This document shows, piece after piece, positions 24,200-34,560 of a stretch of DNA of 64,000 bases. Every line of letters starts with the position of its first letter. Position 1 is the first letter of the stretch. A program made the position numbers and the translations under genes. The notes under the pieces are model-generated. The model did no database searches and was not told where the DNA came from. It worked only from the letters and a program-made list of their open reading frames with translations. Where the stretch lies: the NCBI GenBank assembly GCA_028551475.1, contig CM052357.1:3348001-3412000 (forward strand). Reading direction: 5' to 3'. The stretch is from Casuarina equisetifolia. Taxonomy: Eukaryota; Streptophyta; Magnoliopsida; Fagales; Casuarinaceae.

Positions 24200-25560
24200 G
24201 TAGTATCCCAGAGAACTCCAAGGTCTCTACTTCAATCAAGGAGCTATAAAGTTAGAGAACGAGAGAAAAGCACCATATGCTTTCTAAGGACTCCCATGGT
24301 AGAACAAAAGCAGTATATGGATGCTGGCGGCCCGGAGATATAATGAAGCATATCTAATGAGAATGTCAAAGAGCCAAAATCCCAAGGATTCTAAGATTCA
24401 AACTTTGTTCCTTCCTCCAAATGCGAGGAAAGATTCAATAGAGTTATCCTTTTCCTTCCCAATTAGGCTATAAAAGATCTTAATGCATCATCTCATTGAA
24501 CCTTAAGTCATTGATGAATGAAAACTATTTTCAGAATCAAATGAGTCGACAATCAAAAACATTTTTCGAATTGATACTTAAGCACTACACTCTTGCTTGC
24601 AGATCTCAACCGAAGAGATCCACAATAATCATTTGAATTTTTCAGAATAAAGACACACTCTTCTGGCACGAAACAGAGAAATTGTTAACACATATTAGAG
24701 ACAAAACAGAGTACGAGAAGCAACGGTCAACTGGAAGCACAAGACAAGATTTGGCACAATGAGATTGTATTTCACTTTCCTCACCATTACATGCAAATCA
24801 AATCTACAAAGGGTAATTGTTCTACAGCAATCTACTACACCACTACTGAAACACTACATCAAAGTATACAAGCAACAGTGGGCAAACAGGATTCGCATGC
24901 CCAAACCACCCGGCAGCTCTGCTCCTCCACGCCTTAGATTCGCATGCCCAATTCGTCGACCAGTAGAAAGAGAAACGTCCATCATTTGGTGGCAGCCATA
25001 TGTTAATTGCAGAGTGATTTACATAAACACTAAACAAATACGAAAACAAAAATTTTCAATCAGGTCTTCTCCCACACAAGGTAATATTCATATATGTTGC
25101 AATGAATTCGATACCTGTGGCATGCTTTATTTAAACAGTGGGACAAATTCAACTTAGTCAAATATTTATAATAAAAGAGAAGGAAAAACCAACAAACAAT
25201 TTAGAAGCAGGGCTCATTTAAAACAACGGAAATCCAAAATTTGGGGGAAAAGAGAAAAGAACCCCAAAAGAATTTCAAAGAAAAAAAAAAAAAAAGTTAT
25301 TTGATGTTCTTTACACTACCATATCATTTGTAATGGAATTAGATGAACATGCTATACATTCAAGAAATAATGAGAGGAAGACCATGGAGGAAAGAGCTAT
25401 AGCATTGACAACTTTTATGGTACAATAAAGTAATGACAATAAATAATAAAAGAGAACTGGACTAACATTGATGAATGTTCACCCTGTTACGTTGGTAGAT
25501 AAGGCAGCCCACACCTATTCACTATCATTGATTTAACCTATAAACTCGCATGCGACATAT
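24200..25560. repeat. TNL 3'-flank repeat, copy 2
   Basis: Paralog of 1620-2980 and 40600-41955. It contains the TGGTGGCAGCCATATGTTAA block near 24990 and the AATGAATTCGATACCTGTGG block near 25101, and ends at the tail exon of gene B. No independent gene is seen. Confidence 0.55.
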
Positions 25561-25974
25561 TTGTATTGTCTTAATGGGACCAGCAACAAACTCGGTGAAG
25601 AAATAGTGCAAGAAACTCAAATGAACTTTGAAGCATAACTTTGATGTTCTCTAACATGCTTGTCACTGCTTCGTTTCTATATTCATCACTCCCACTATAA
25701 TTGAAACTTGCAGGAAACTGATCATTCTCTAATTGAACCACCCTTTGCTTTTTCTTTCTTGTGAAAAAATGTAAATTAATAGGCAAAACATCAGTCATGA
25801 TTGTTTTAAGCTATTATAAAATAATAACTTGTATTTATTTCAACAACGCAGTATGCATTTGCTAAGAAAATGTAGCAAGAGAGTCACATTTTGTTCAATC
25901 TATTAAAGACTTTGTGGATGTAAATGAAGGGTTTTGAAAGTTTTGCTAGCATAAACAAAATAGATGGACATAGA

Positions 25975-26240
25975 AGAGTAATGATCAATTAACAAGATTT
26001 CACATAAGTGACCATATCCATTTGATTATCAAATATCTCAAACAAGGTTGCAATTACTTAGATCTAGTGTAATCTAGGCTAAACATTCTAATCAATTTAT
26101 TAGTAAAGAGATCCAAGTTCACAATTGAGGATAAACAAAGATCACTCAATAATGCTCCATCCTTTAAACTAGATCATTGCTAATATATGCTTTTTTAAAG
26201 AGCTTAAAATTGGTTAAGGAGCAAAAAACTAATCAAACTT
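25975..26240 (-). pseudogene. Fossil LRR segment in intron 5 of gene B (single copy)
   Basis: Counterpart of the intron fossils in A and C, but present once: starts near AACAAGATTTCACATAAG (25996) and runs through AATGCTCCATCC (26151) and AAAGAGCTTAAAATTGG (26197). No open frame. Confidence 0.5.
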
Positions 26241-27835
26241 AAATTACAATTCTACTAGATTAGGGATTTTAGCAAAATACAGTCACTCAACTTTATAAAT
26301 TTGTAATGAAACAAAGTTAAAATTTTTGTAACATGCTAAAAAAGAATAACAAGAAAGGAGTTCTTTAAAGTTTGTTGGGCTACTCATGAGGTCTAAAAGT
26401 TTAATGATAAAATTTTTATCTTTGGCAAAAAAACTAACAGTAAAATCACACATAAGAATAAATAAGGCAAAAAAAACTAGAAATGCATTTTCTTGTCAAA
26501 TCAAAATCCATCTTATCATGCTAATACATAATGTGAAGCCCATACATGTGCACGGTCAATATGACTAAATTGGTTCAACATATTGGCATAGATGCTACAA
26601 CATTACATTACCTTTAATTGGACCAAAGATAACCAAGGATGAAGAAAGGCACTCTACACTTCTCTTATCAAAACCATTTGAGCAAATGCTACTAAGAACT
26701 TCAGAGAAGTCATCAACATCACGCTGAAATACAAGGCGGGCCCCACACTCCATCAGTTCCACATTTTTGTTGTTTGTTTTAATTGAAACCCCACCGTATT
26801 TCCTCAAACCCCGCGGATCCCCGATATCCGCAGATTCCCACACATCCCGCTGCCACTGGCTGAAAAACGAGGAACTTATAAACACCCAAGCTCCATTTAA
26901 CCCCACACGACGGACTTCAGGGACACGAAAATGTAAGCGAAATCTGGAACGACATTTATCGGAGTGCAATCGGCACACAAATGTGGGAAAAATAGGATTA
27001 TTCCCACTAACTGCTCCAAAACTTGAATTCCCATCCTCATGGACTTCATAAACAATAAACAGAGCATATCCCTTTAAATCAAAGGTCCAATTGGAAGATA
27101 AATGAGTTTGAAGCATTCCAGAAACACTAGAGCTCCTTTGGCTGAACCACGCTGGGACTTTAGATTCCAACGTAGGGCCCCATGATATTGTCTTACTAAT
27201 GAATTCCAACTGCAAGAAGAGAAAGACATCAGTTGCGATTCTTTTAATGTATGTTTGTTTCAGCAACGTGATGCAGGTTTATTAAAAATGAGAGTAAAAG
27301 ACTTACCTTTGTTTCAGTCCATATAGGACTTTGTGGAGACAAATAAAGGATCCTGTAAGGTTTGCTACCATTACCAAAATATATGCCCGAAAAAGACAAA
27401 TCACCGATATCTAACATTTCACTTGAAATCCACGCTTCCATTTCACCATAACCAAGCATCTCCAACGATAAACAATTTTCCAGATACAAAGAACTTAATT
27501 GGAATGGGAGCTTTGGCAACGTCTGAAGCCTACCGCAGTTTTCCAAGTGTAGATAACGAATGGTTTTCATTTCAGAAATGTTACTTGATATTCTCGTAAA
27601 TTTGCCTCCCGAGATATCTAGGGTCTCAATTAAGGGAAGATAATTGAGATTTTCTTGCGTCGTTAAACACCTCAAATGCATGGGTGGAGGTATGATCAAC
27701 GCTTGAAGACACCTATCACCAGCTAGGTTAAGATATTCCACGTTGAGAAATAAGACAGATGGTGGTAGGCTGGTAAATCTGTTCCCATCCAGCCACAAAT
27801 ATTTGAGTGAGGACAAATAACCTAAATCCCTAGGC

Positions 27836-27851
27836 AATGCTCCACCTAATA
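27836..27851. repeat. Target-site duplication, left copy (16 bp)
   Basis: AATGCTCCACCTAATA, identical to 31228-31243 on the other side of the LINE. The leading AA of the right copy merges with the poly-A tail, so the duplication is 14-16 bp. Confidence 0.9.
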
Positions 27852-28218
27852 TTCTGATACCACTTGTCACGGACTTAGCCGTCCGTGAGGCGCCTAGTCT
27901 CAGCAGAGATCTGGGCCAGCCGCTCCTAGCCCTCAGTTAGGCAACTGAAGGTCTCTATGGGACGATTATGGTCCGTCCCGGGACAATTTCTAGGAGATTG
28001 GGCAGTATAGGACGGGTCACGGAGACAGGTACGTCCATATCGAGCCGAAGAGTCCTTACAGTGATTTGCGACAAGGTAAGCCGACTACCAGCTTCTAAAC
28101 CGAGACTCTCCGAATCGGATAAGACGACCTTCGACATATGTGGGTCAACTCTTTCAAACACCATCGCAGCGGAAAACTACTATAGAATAGAACTACTATA
28201 GAATCGGATAAGACGACC
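27852..28218. other. Foreign 5' segment of the LINE insertion
   Basis: This segment lies between the left TSD and the RT ORF and is more GC-rich than its surroundings. On the minus strand it ends in TGGTATCAG, the core of a tRNA-Met primer-binding site, two bases after GTGACA. That resembles an LTR end plus PBS in antisense. A 7-bp hairpin (CACGGAC/GTCCGTG) lies beside it at 27874-27893. A 19-bp direct repeat GAATCGGATAAGACGACCT occurs at 28112-28130 and 28201-28219, the second at the junction with LINE sequence, and AACTACTATAGAATAG-like repeats lie just before. This suggests template switching during insertion. Confidence 0.5.
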
Positions 28219-28228
28219 TACTATTTTG

Positions 28229-31009
28229 ATGGCCATTAAAGGATTAGATCCTGATAGTGCTCCAGGACCAGATGGATTTAATGGACATTTTTATCAAGCA
28301 AATGCTGAGATTATGAAAAAGGATCTAGTAGCAGTGGTACATGACTTCTTTGGTGGTAACCCCATGCCTAAATGCATTACTTCCACGCTAATCGTTTTGA
28401 TACCGAAAAAGAAAAACCCTCAAAGTTTTAAAGATCTTAGGCCTATCAGTCTGTGTAATTTTACTTATAAGATAATTGCCAAGATTTTGAATGATAGGCT
28501 GGTACGATTACTACCATTGGTGATCTCTAAGAAACAATCTGGCTTTGTACAAGGGCGAGCTATTCATGAAAATGTTGCAATAGCACAAGAAATGGTAAAT
28601 GAATTGGATCGCAAGGCAATAGTCAACATGATGATTAAGGTGGATATGGAAAAAGCTTATGATCGTATGGAGTGGGGATTCATACTCAAGGTATTGGAAC
28701 GGTTTGGATTTTCTAACCGATGGAGTGACATGATATTTAGGTGTATGTCCAACAATTGGTTTTCACTTTTGGTACAAGGAGCACAACATGGCTTCTTCAA
28801 GTCCACACAAGGTCTTCGTCAAGGAGATCCCTTATCACCTAGCATTTTTATCTTGGCCCAAGATGCCTTCAGTAGAAAACTCAATCATTTGATGAATATG
28901 ACACCATTCATTGGAAGATTTAAAGGAGATAATAATTTTGGAGGAGTTTCCCATTTATTATATGCCGATGATATGCTAATTTTTATGGAAGGAAACCAAC
29001 GATCTCTTGAATATCTCAAAAATTTGTTGCAAGAATATGAAGCATATAGTGGACAAAAGGTTAATATTGAGAAGACAAGGGTTATAATTTCAAACAAGGT
29101 AGAACCATCAAAGAAAGAACTTATCAAGCAAATAACAGGATTCTCTTTCGCAAACCTGCCGGTAAAATACTTAGGTACTCCATTATTTAGAGGACGAAGT
29201 CGCATTCATTACTTTGATGAGATGGTGGATGCTATAGCTAACAAAGTGCAAAACTGGAAAACAAAATTCTTATCACAGGGAGGCAAATTGACATTGATCA
29301 AAAGTGTTCTTTCCTCTATGCTGATACATACCATTTCTATGATGAAAGTGCCTAAGATGGTTATACAAAGGATTAACAGCATACTAGCCAAATTCATGTG
29401 GAGTAAAGGGGATGGTCATGGAAGCCATTGGGTTAAATGGCAGAGTATATGCATGCCTTTGGAAGAAGGTGGTCTAGGAGTTCGAAATTTAGAGCAAACA
29501 ATGCAGGCCCTTCAAACAAAATTTGCATGGCGTTTCGTTCAAGGGCAATCATTGTGGGCTTCAGTTATGAGAGCCAAATATGGACACCCAATGAAAGCAC
29601 TTAGACAAGGTAAAAAGAATGCACATTCTCATACATGGAAGATGATCTTACCTTGGTTGGAATATTCAATCAAGCATGGTAAATGGATTATTGGGGAGGG
29701 TAAATGTTATTTTTGGAAGGATAATTGGCTTGGACAACCTCTTTGGTACCCTTCATGCCCACAACAAGATATAACGGTTAAAGAAGCCATTCAAAATCAA
29801 GATTTTATTCAGGACCATCTGTCTAGTGAGCAACAAGAGCAGGCCAAGAAAATCCTTTTTAATCAGGAGCCAGATAGACTTGTTTGTGATTTGAGTGCTT
29901 CTGGTGAATTTTCAGCTTCACTAGTGTATCATGATCGAAGAGTTAAAAAAGAAAAAGTGCATTGGGCAAAGTTTTTGTGGAACAAAGTAATCCCTCCCAA
30001 TATTGGATTGTTTATGTGGAAATTAATTCATCATGGCATTCCTGTAAAATGTAATATGCAAAAAAGAGGAATCCAATTGGCATCTAAATGTTATTGTTGT
30101 AACAAGGGCAAACAGGAGACTGTGGATCATGTCTTTATGCATAGTAAATTGGCACAACAGCTTTGGCGGAGATTTGGCGATGTACTTCAGGTACCTGTTC
30201 GTTTTACTTCTATATCTAACTTTGTCTCTTCTTGGTATTCAGAGGCATCATGGCATAATCAGAGAAGAGCACTAGTAGCCATTTTGGGAGGCGTTATTGC
30301 ACGAGAAATTTGGTTGGCTAGGAATTCAGCAAAGCATAATGGTGAGTGTATGTCGTTATTCAAAATTAATAAACAGGTTACACATTGGATGCTCCAACTG
30401 TCAACTCTAATCCAAGTCAAGGTTCAAGTAAGCTTCCTAGATCAAATATCATTAGTTGTGCTAAAAGTTCCTATGATTTATATTCCATTGCGACGAGGAA
30501 TTTGGGTTCATTGGCAACCTCCTTCTATGGGACAATACAAGTTGAATACAGACGGATCAAGCATCAGGGGGAATAATGCTGGAGGGGGAATCCTAAGAGA
30601 TCATAATGGAGACCTCATCATGGCCTTTTCCACCAAGTTATATCCTGGCAGTAGTGCAGAGGCAGAAGCATATACAATGTTAGAAGGCCTTAAAATATGT
30701 CATGCACGGAATCAAGTACCGCATGTTATTGAATCTGATTCCTTCTATTTAATTCAATGCATGCTCAACAAATGGATAACTCCATGGAAATTGGAATATG
30801 TCATACGTCAATGTTTGAATATGATTCCTTTACATACACTTATATGTCATGTGCATCGTGAGGGGAATATGGTAGCAGACCGTCTCGCCAATCATGGTCA
30901 TGCCATTCAAAATGTGACAATTTTTGATCAGATTGGCTCATTGCCGCATTCATGCTTAAATGTTTATGTCAAAGATCAATTAGGCTTAGATAATTATAGA
31001 CCACCATAG
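28229..31009 (+). CDS. LINE ORF2 fragment: reverse transcriptase, zinc-binding domain, RNase H
   Basis: About 926 codons from the first ATG without a stop. Order: RT beginning at APGPDGF (residues ~12-18), RPISLCN, QGLRQGDPLSP and the catalytic YADD (28961-28972); the thumb and Trp-rich region; a zf-RVT-like segment with CYCC...H (~residues 620-645), in which the usual last Cys is Ser; and a C-terminal RNase H with NTDGSS (~776), AEAEAYTML, ESDS and NMVADRLAN, which supply the D-E-D-D acidic residues. This is the plant L1 type with RNase H. The endonuclease that should precede the RT is missing, so it cannot move by itself. The start is arbitrary because the protein is 5'-truncated. Confidence 0.9.
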   Translation: MAIKGLDPDSAPGPDGFNGHFYQANAEIMKKDLVAVVHDFFGGNPMPKCITSTLIVLIPKKKNPQSFKDLRPISLCNFTYKIIAKILNDRLVRLLPLVISKKQSGFVQGRAIHENVAIAQEMVNELDRKAIVNMMIKVDMEKAYDRMEWGFILKVLERFGFSNRWSDMIFRCMSNNWFSLLVQGAQHGFFKSTQGLRQGDPLSPSIFILAQDAFSRKLNHLMNMTPFIGRFKGDNNFGGVSHLLYADDMLIFMEGNQRSLEYLKNLLQEYEAYSGQKVNIEKTRVIISNKVEPSKKELIKQITGFSFANLPVKYLGTPLFRGRSRIHYFDEMVDAIANKVQNWKTKFLSQGGKLTLIKSVLSSMLIHTISMMKVPKMVIQRINSILAKFMWSKGDGHGSHWVKWQSICMPLEEGGLGVRNLEQTMQALQTKFAWRFVQGQSLWASVMRAKYGHPMKALRQGKKNAHSHTWKMILPWLEYSIKHGKWIIGEGKCYFWKDNWLGQPLWYPSCPQQDITVKEAIQNQDFIQDHLSSEQQEQAKKILFNQEPDRLVCDLSASGEFSASLVYHDRRVKKEKVHWAKFLWNKVIPPNIGLFMWKLIHHGIPVKCNMQKRGIQLASKCYCCNKGKQETVDHVFMHSKLAQQLWRRFGDVLQVPVRFTSISNFVSSWYSEASWHNQRRALVAILGGVIAREIWLARNSAKHNGECMSLFKINKQVTHWMLQLSTLIQVKVQVSFLDQISLVVLKVPMIYIPLRRGIWVHWQPPSMGQYKLNTDGSSIRGNNAGGGILRDHNGDLIMAFSTKLYPGSSAEAEAYTMLEGLKICHARNQVPHVIESDSFYLIQCMLNKWITPWKLEYVIRQCLNMIPLHTLICHVHREGNMVADRLANHGHAIQNVTIFDQIGSLPHSCLNVYVKDQLGLDNYRPP

Positions 31010-31193
31010 GGTTAAGCGAATGTGCTGCCCAATGTATTTTAAGTTATTTTAATTATGTGTGGCATTTTAAAATGTGAGTGACTTTATTTCCTGAGGGTTA
31101 GGAATATACCCTGCCCTTTGTACTTATCCGAGGTATGGTTATTACGCCCAGCCTTGTTGGTATTAATAAAATTTGTCAGGGTACCGCCCCTAT

Positions 31194-31227
<34 letters not shown>

Positions 31228-31231
<4 letters not shown>

Positions 31232-31243
31232 CTCCACCTAATA
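31228..31243. repeat. Target-site duplication, right copy (16 bp)
   Basis: AATGCTCCACCTAATA directly after the poly-A tail. It matches the left copy base for base and continues into LRR sequence of gene B. Confidence 0.9.
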
Positions 31244-33989
31244 GATTACAATACCTTAAACTTAGCCATTTTAAAGAGCTTAAACTTGATATTGAATTAG
31301 GGAGTTCAAAACTAATGGGACTTGAACTACTACCCCCGACAACTAACCTACGGAGTTTTGTTGAAAAAAGAATAAAGGATGGTAATTGTCTTATAGCAGT
31401 TTCACTTATATTAAACACCTCCAGATGCTCTATGCCATTTATAATCTTTGGGATTTCATCAGCAATATTTGGAAAATAATTCAATTTTGGACATCTAGAA
31501 ACATCAAGATATCGAAGAGCTGGCAAGCTAATCTTGTTTGGAAGTTTATTAAGCATTTCACAACCCCATAGGCTCAATTTTCTTAGTCGTTTGAGAAATC
31601 CAACAGATGAGTGGACTTTTGACAAACATGGACATCTAATAGCCACTAACTCCACTATGTTTGGGATGGTGTTAAGATCTGGTATCTCAGTCAAGTATTC
31701 TAATTTATGGAATTCAATGCGCGTTAACTTTTCAAAACACTGTTTCAAAATAACAAATTGTCACATAAATGAAGAAAAGTAAAAAGAAGAACAATAAAAA
31801 GATATGTTTGCATAAGCTAAAATCTTACCTTACTTGCATCCCATAAGAGTTTGATATGACATTGAGATATTTCGAGCTCCACAAGATTGTGTGGATGAGA
31901 CTCAAAGAGTAAAGACTCTAAAGGATATCTCTTCCATTTCAAAACTCGTAAATTATTGCTTAGTGTGAATTTTGAACTATGTCTACGACATTTCAAAGAG
32001 TGGGAATTTTTACCATCATGGCTAATCTCAAGTATTCTCAAACTTTTCATCATTGAGAATGCATTCAAATCTACTTGCTCTTGTTCTAGTAAAGAGAAAT
32101 TTACAGCAATGCCTTTAACTCTATTTGTAACCTAAGAAAAAAATAAAAATGAAATTAGTGTAGTAGAAATGTTAAGAATAACTAAAGTCAAATATCCATA
32201 GATTTCAAGTTTAGGCTAATATACTTACAATATTATTTTTCAATGCATGGATGATATCTTCACTACAACATAATCTACTACGCTTGCCAGGTTCATTTAA
32301 AGATTCATGATAAACTATTTGGTGACCCATTTTTACCAACAAATCATGCATCCAAATTCTTCCATATTTTGAAATCTTTATAAGAAATTTGCCCTTCAAC
32401 ACTTCAATATTGATATTTGGATGATAACCCAAACTTGTTAATACATGAATTATTTGACATCCATATTGTCTCCCATTAAAGAAAAATGCAATATCTAAAA
32501 ACAATTCTTTTTGCAAATCCTCCAATCCATCAAAGCTTATCTTAAGTTGGTCCAAAATCTTAGCATTTGGATTTGCTTTTAAATAATCTCGAGCATGCTT
32601 CCATTGTTCAATTGTTCTACCAAATAAGGAAGATCCAAAAACTTCCAAAGCTAAAGGAAGACCCCCCACATAATCAACAATTTCCTTTGATAATTTCACA
32701 TATATTTCTTTGGGATAATCTTTCTTGAAAGCTTTCAAACTAAAGAGCTTTAAAGCATCACACTCATTTAATAGTTGAACCTCAAAAATCTTGTCTACAA
32801 ATCTCTTCAACAAATGATTATCTCTGCTTGTTATAAGGACTCTACTTCCTTCCTTAAGCCAATTGTGACTACTTATTAATGCTTTTAATGGTTCATCTGT
32901 TTCAACATTATCAAGAACAATAATTGCCTTTTTGTGTTGTACACTTTTTGCTATCACCTTTGTTCCCTCATGCATACTCCCTATTTTTTTACTTTCTTTG
33001 AGAATTTGATAAATAAGTTGCTCTTGTAATTTAATTATACCTAGATTTTTGGCTTGTACACTAATGTCCTCAACAAAGCAATTAGTTTCAAACTGAGAAA
33101 AAACTCTATCATGAATGACTTTAGCAAGAGTTGTCTTCCCAATTCCTCCCATACCAGAAATTCCTATAAAAAGAACATCTTTATCCTTTATAGAAAGGAG
33201 GCACATCACCTCATTCACTTGGGATTCTATTCCAACAAGACCGTTGAAAATATTTGGTAGGTTAAGAGGCAATTCATCTAGTATTGTTGCACAAATTTCT
33301 TCAACAACTGATGATTCATACCTATCAAAACAATTTCTATTTAAAGCCAATATCCAAAGTTAATTAAAATGCTATCCTATATTTTACTAGAGAAAGTATA
33401 CAAAATTCTTGAAATTATCTAAGGAAAAGTTGGTCAATCTAAAATAACAAATGAAAATGATGTTACCTGTCATCTACATGCCATCCTGCGAGATCACCCA
33501 CTTCACCTAAAATGGCTCTCCACATTGTTCTCTGTTCTTTGTCAACATTAAGACTCCCTTCATGCTCAACAAATGCTCTTGTGAAATTTCCCCTTTGCTT
33601 GCGTACATCAGAAGGATCCACATGATAAAAGATAGGTAAAATTTTGAGCTGTTTCTCTCTTGAACATGCTACAATCTTAGTTAACTCCATTAAACACCAT
33701 TTTGAGAAAGCATAATTTTCTGAAATTACCACAACTGCATATTGAGAAACTTCTATTGCACTAGAAATCTCACGAGAAATATTGTTTCCTCGTTTTAACT
33801 CTTCATCATCTCTAAAGACATTAATTCCTTTTTGTTTCATAGCAGCATACAAATGATCTGTAAAGTTCTTACGGGTATCCTTTCCAAAGAAACTGAGGAA
33901 AACATCATATGCCCCTTGAGATATCGGAGATGAAGACGCCCCTCCAGGTATTGAAGATGAGGATGAAGACGAAGAGGCTCGCAGATTGC

Positions 33990-34082
33990 TCATGGTTGCC
34001 ATTGAAAACTCACAGGCTTGTTTCCTTTGGGTAAAGTCGGGATGTTGATGAAGATGCCCCTCAGTTTTCTGGCTTTTCGCAT
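33990..34082 (-). promoter_or_regulatory. Upstream ORF overlapping the gene B start
   Basis: A 30-codon frame from ATG 34082, stopping at 33990 past the main ATG (34002). It is the paralog of the gene A uORF at the same distance with no indels. It starts MRKARKLRG and ends in a similar VSF-x-WQP segment. Genes C and D lack it. Confidence 0.45.
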
Positions 34083-34429
34083 GTGGGAAGGTTGCCCAAC
34101 GGGAAGGAAAGTCTTGTTTGCCTTCACTGAAAGCAGAGACGCTTTATTTGACACGGATTCACAGTGGATGCTATAAGGAGAAAAACTCAAGAATTCTTTA
34201 TCTATTTCTACTAATCCCAATTGACAACCCAAGAAGAATTTACTTAAAGGTTTTCAGAGTTTACTTTCCTTCGATCTATTTTTGACAACCCAAGAAGAAA
34301 TTAATTAAGCCTAATGGTGCTCGAAGAAGTTTTGATTGACGTCGCTTACATACGAGGCTTGTTTATAATTCGACTTCCTTGGGACGATGCGAGAAATAGT
34401 GTGGTGTAAGATGCCAGGACACTTCCAAG

Positions 34430-34560
34430 GCCGAAATCTTTCTGTAAGATTTGACTTGATCTCTGTCACCTAGTTGTACTGCCAGTAGGCACGTGAAAAG
34501 ACGAACATCTCTGCATCACGATAGTGTTGAAAGAATAAAGTACCTCTACAAATTATTATT
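34430..34560 (-). promoter_or_regulatory. Putative gene B promoter region; G-box and W-box kept, TATA altered
   Basis: Aligned with 8610-8740 of gene A. CACGTG at 34490-34495 and TTGACT at 34451-34456 are kept. Where gene A has TATATATAGAGG, gene B reads TAATTTGTAGAGG, so the TATA element is lost. Confidence 0.25.

Larger units (their letters stand above)
27852..31227 (+). mobile_element. 5'-truncated L1-like LINE (non-LTR retrotransposon), ~3.4 kb
   Basis: A plus-strand element lying antisense within the LRR exon of gene B. It has a reverse-transcriptase/RNase H ORF, a 3' UTR of about 190 bp with AATAAAATTTG near 31166, and a 3' poly-A run (31198-31229). It is bounded by a perfect 16-bp target-site duplication. 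ORF1 and the endonuclease part of ORF2 are absent, so it is 5'-truncated at the start of the RT domain. The first ~367 bp (27852-28218) are not LINE-like (see separate entry). The uninterrupted ORF and perfect TSD mark a young insertion. Confidence 0.92.
25571..34002 (-). pseudogene. TNL gene B, disrupted by a LINE in the LRR exon
   Basis: Same six-exon TNL plan: 34002-33467 TIR, 33321-32229 NB-ARC, 32131-31829 linker, LRR exon split into 31739-31228 and 27835-27307 (plus one target-site copy each side), 27209-26612 C-JID, 25757-25571 tail. Motifs are intact: WCLMEL, P-loop GMGGIGKTT, GLPLAL, MHDL. Without the LINE the LRR exon would be 1041 nt, a multiple of three. With it, translation enters the antisense of the LINE poly-A, adds a run of Phe and stops at 31176, giving about 831 aa of TIR-NB-partial LRR. 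The tail exon is 187 nt instead of 188, a second lesion that would cause an early stop. It still ends in CCWSH in its own frame. Confidence 0.85.

Noticed and set aside
27955-28201. Small frames on both strands in the 5' part of the LINE insertion
   Set aside because: No domain is recognisable, and the segment looks like a non-coding LTR/leader piece. The frames are short and overlap on opposite strands.
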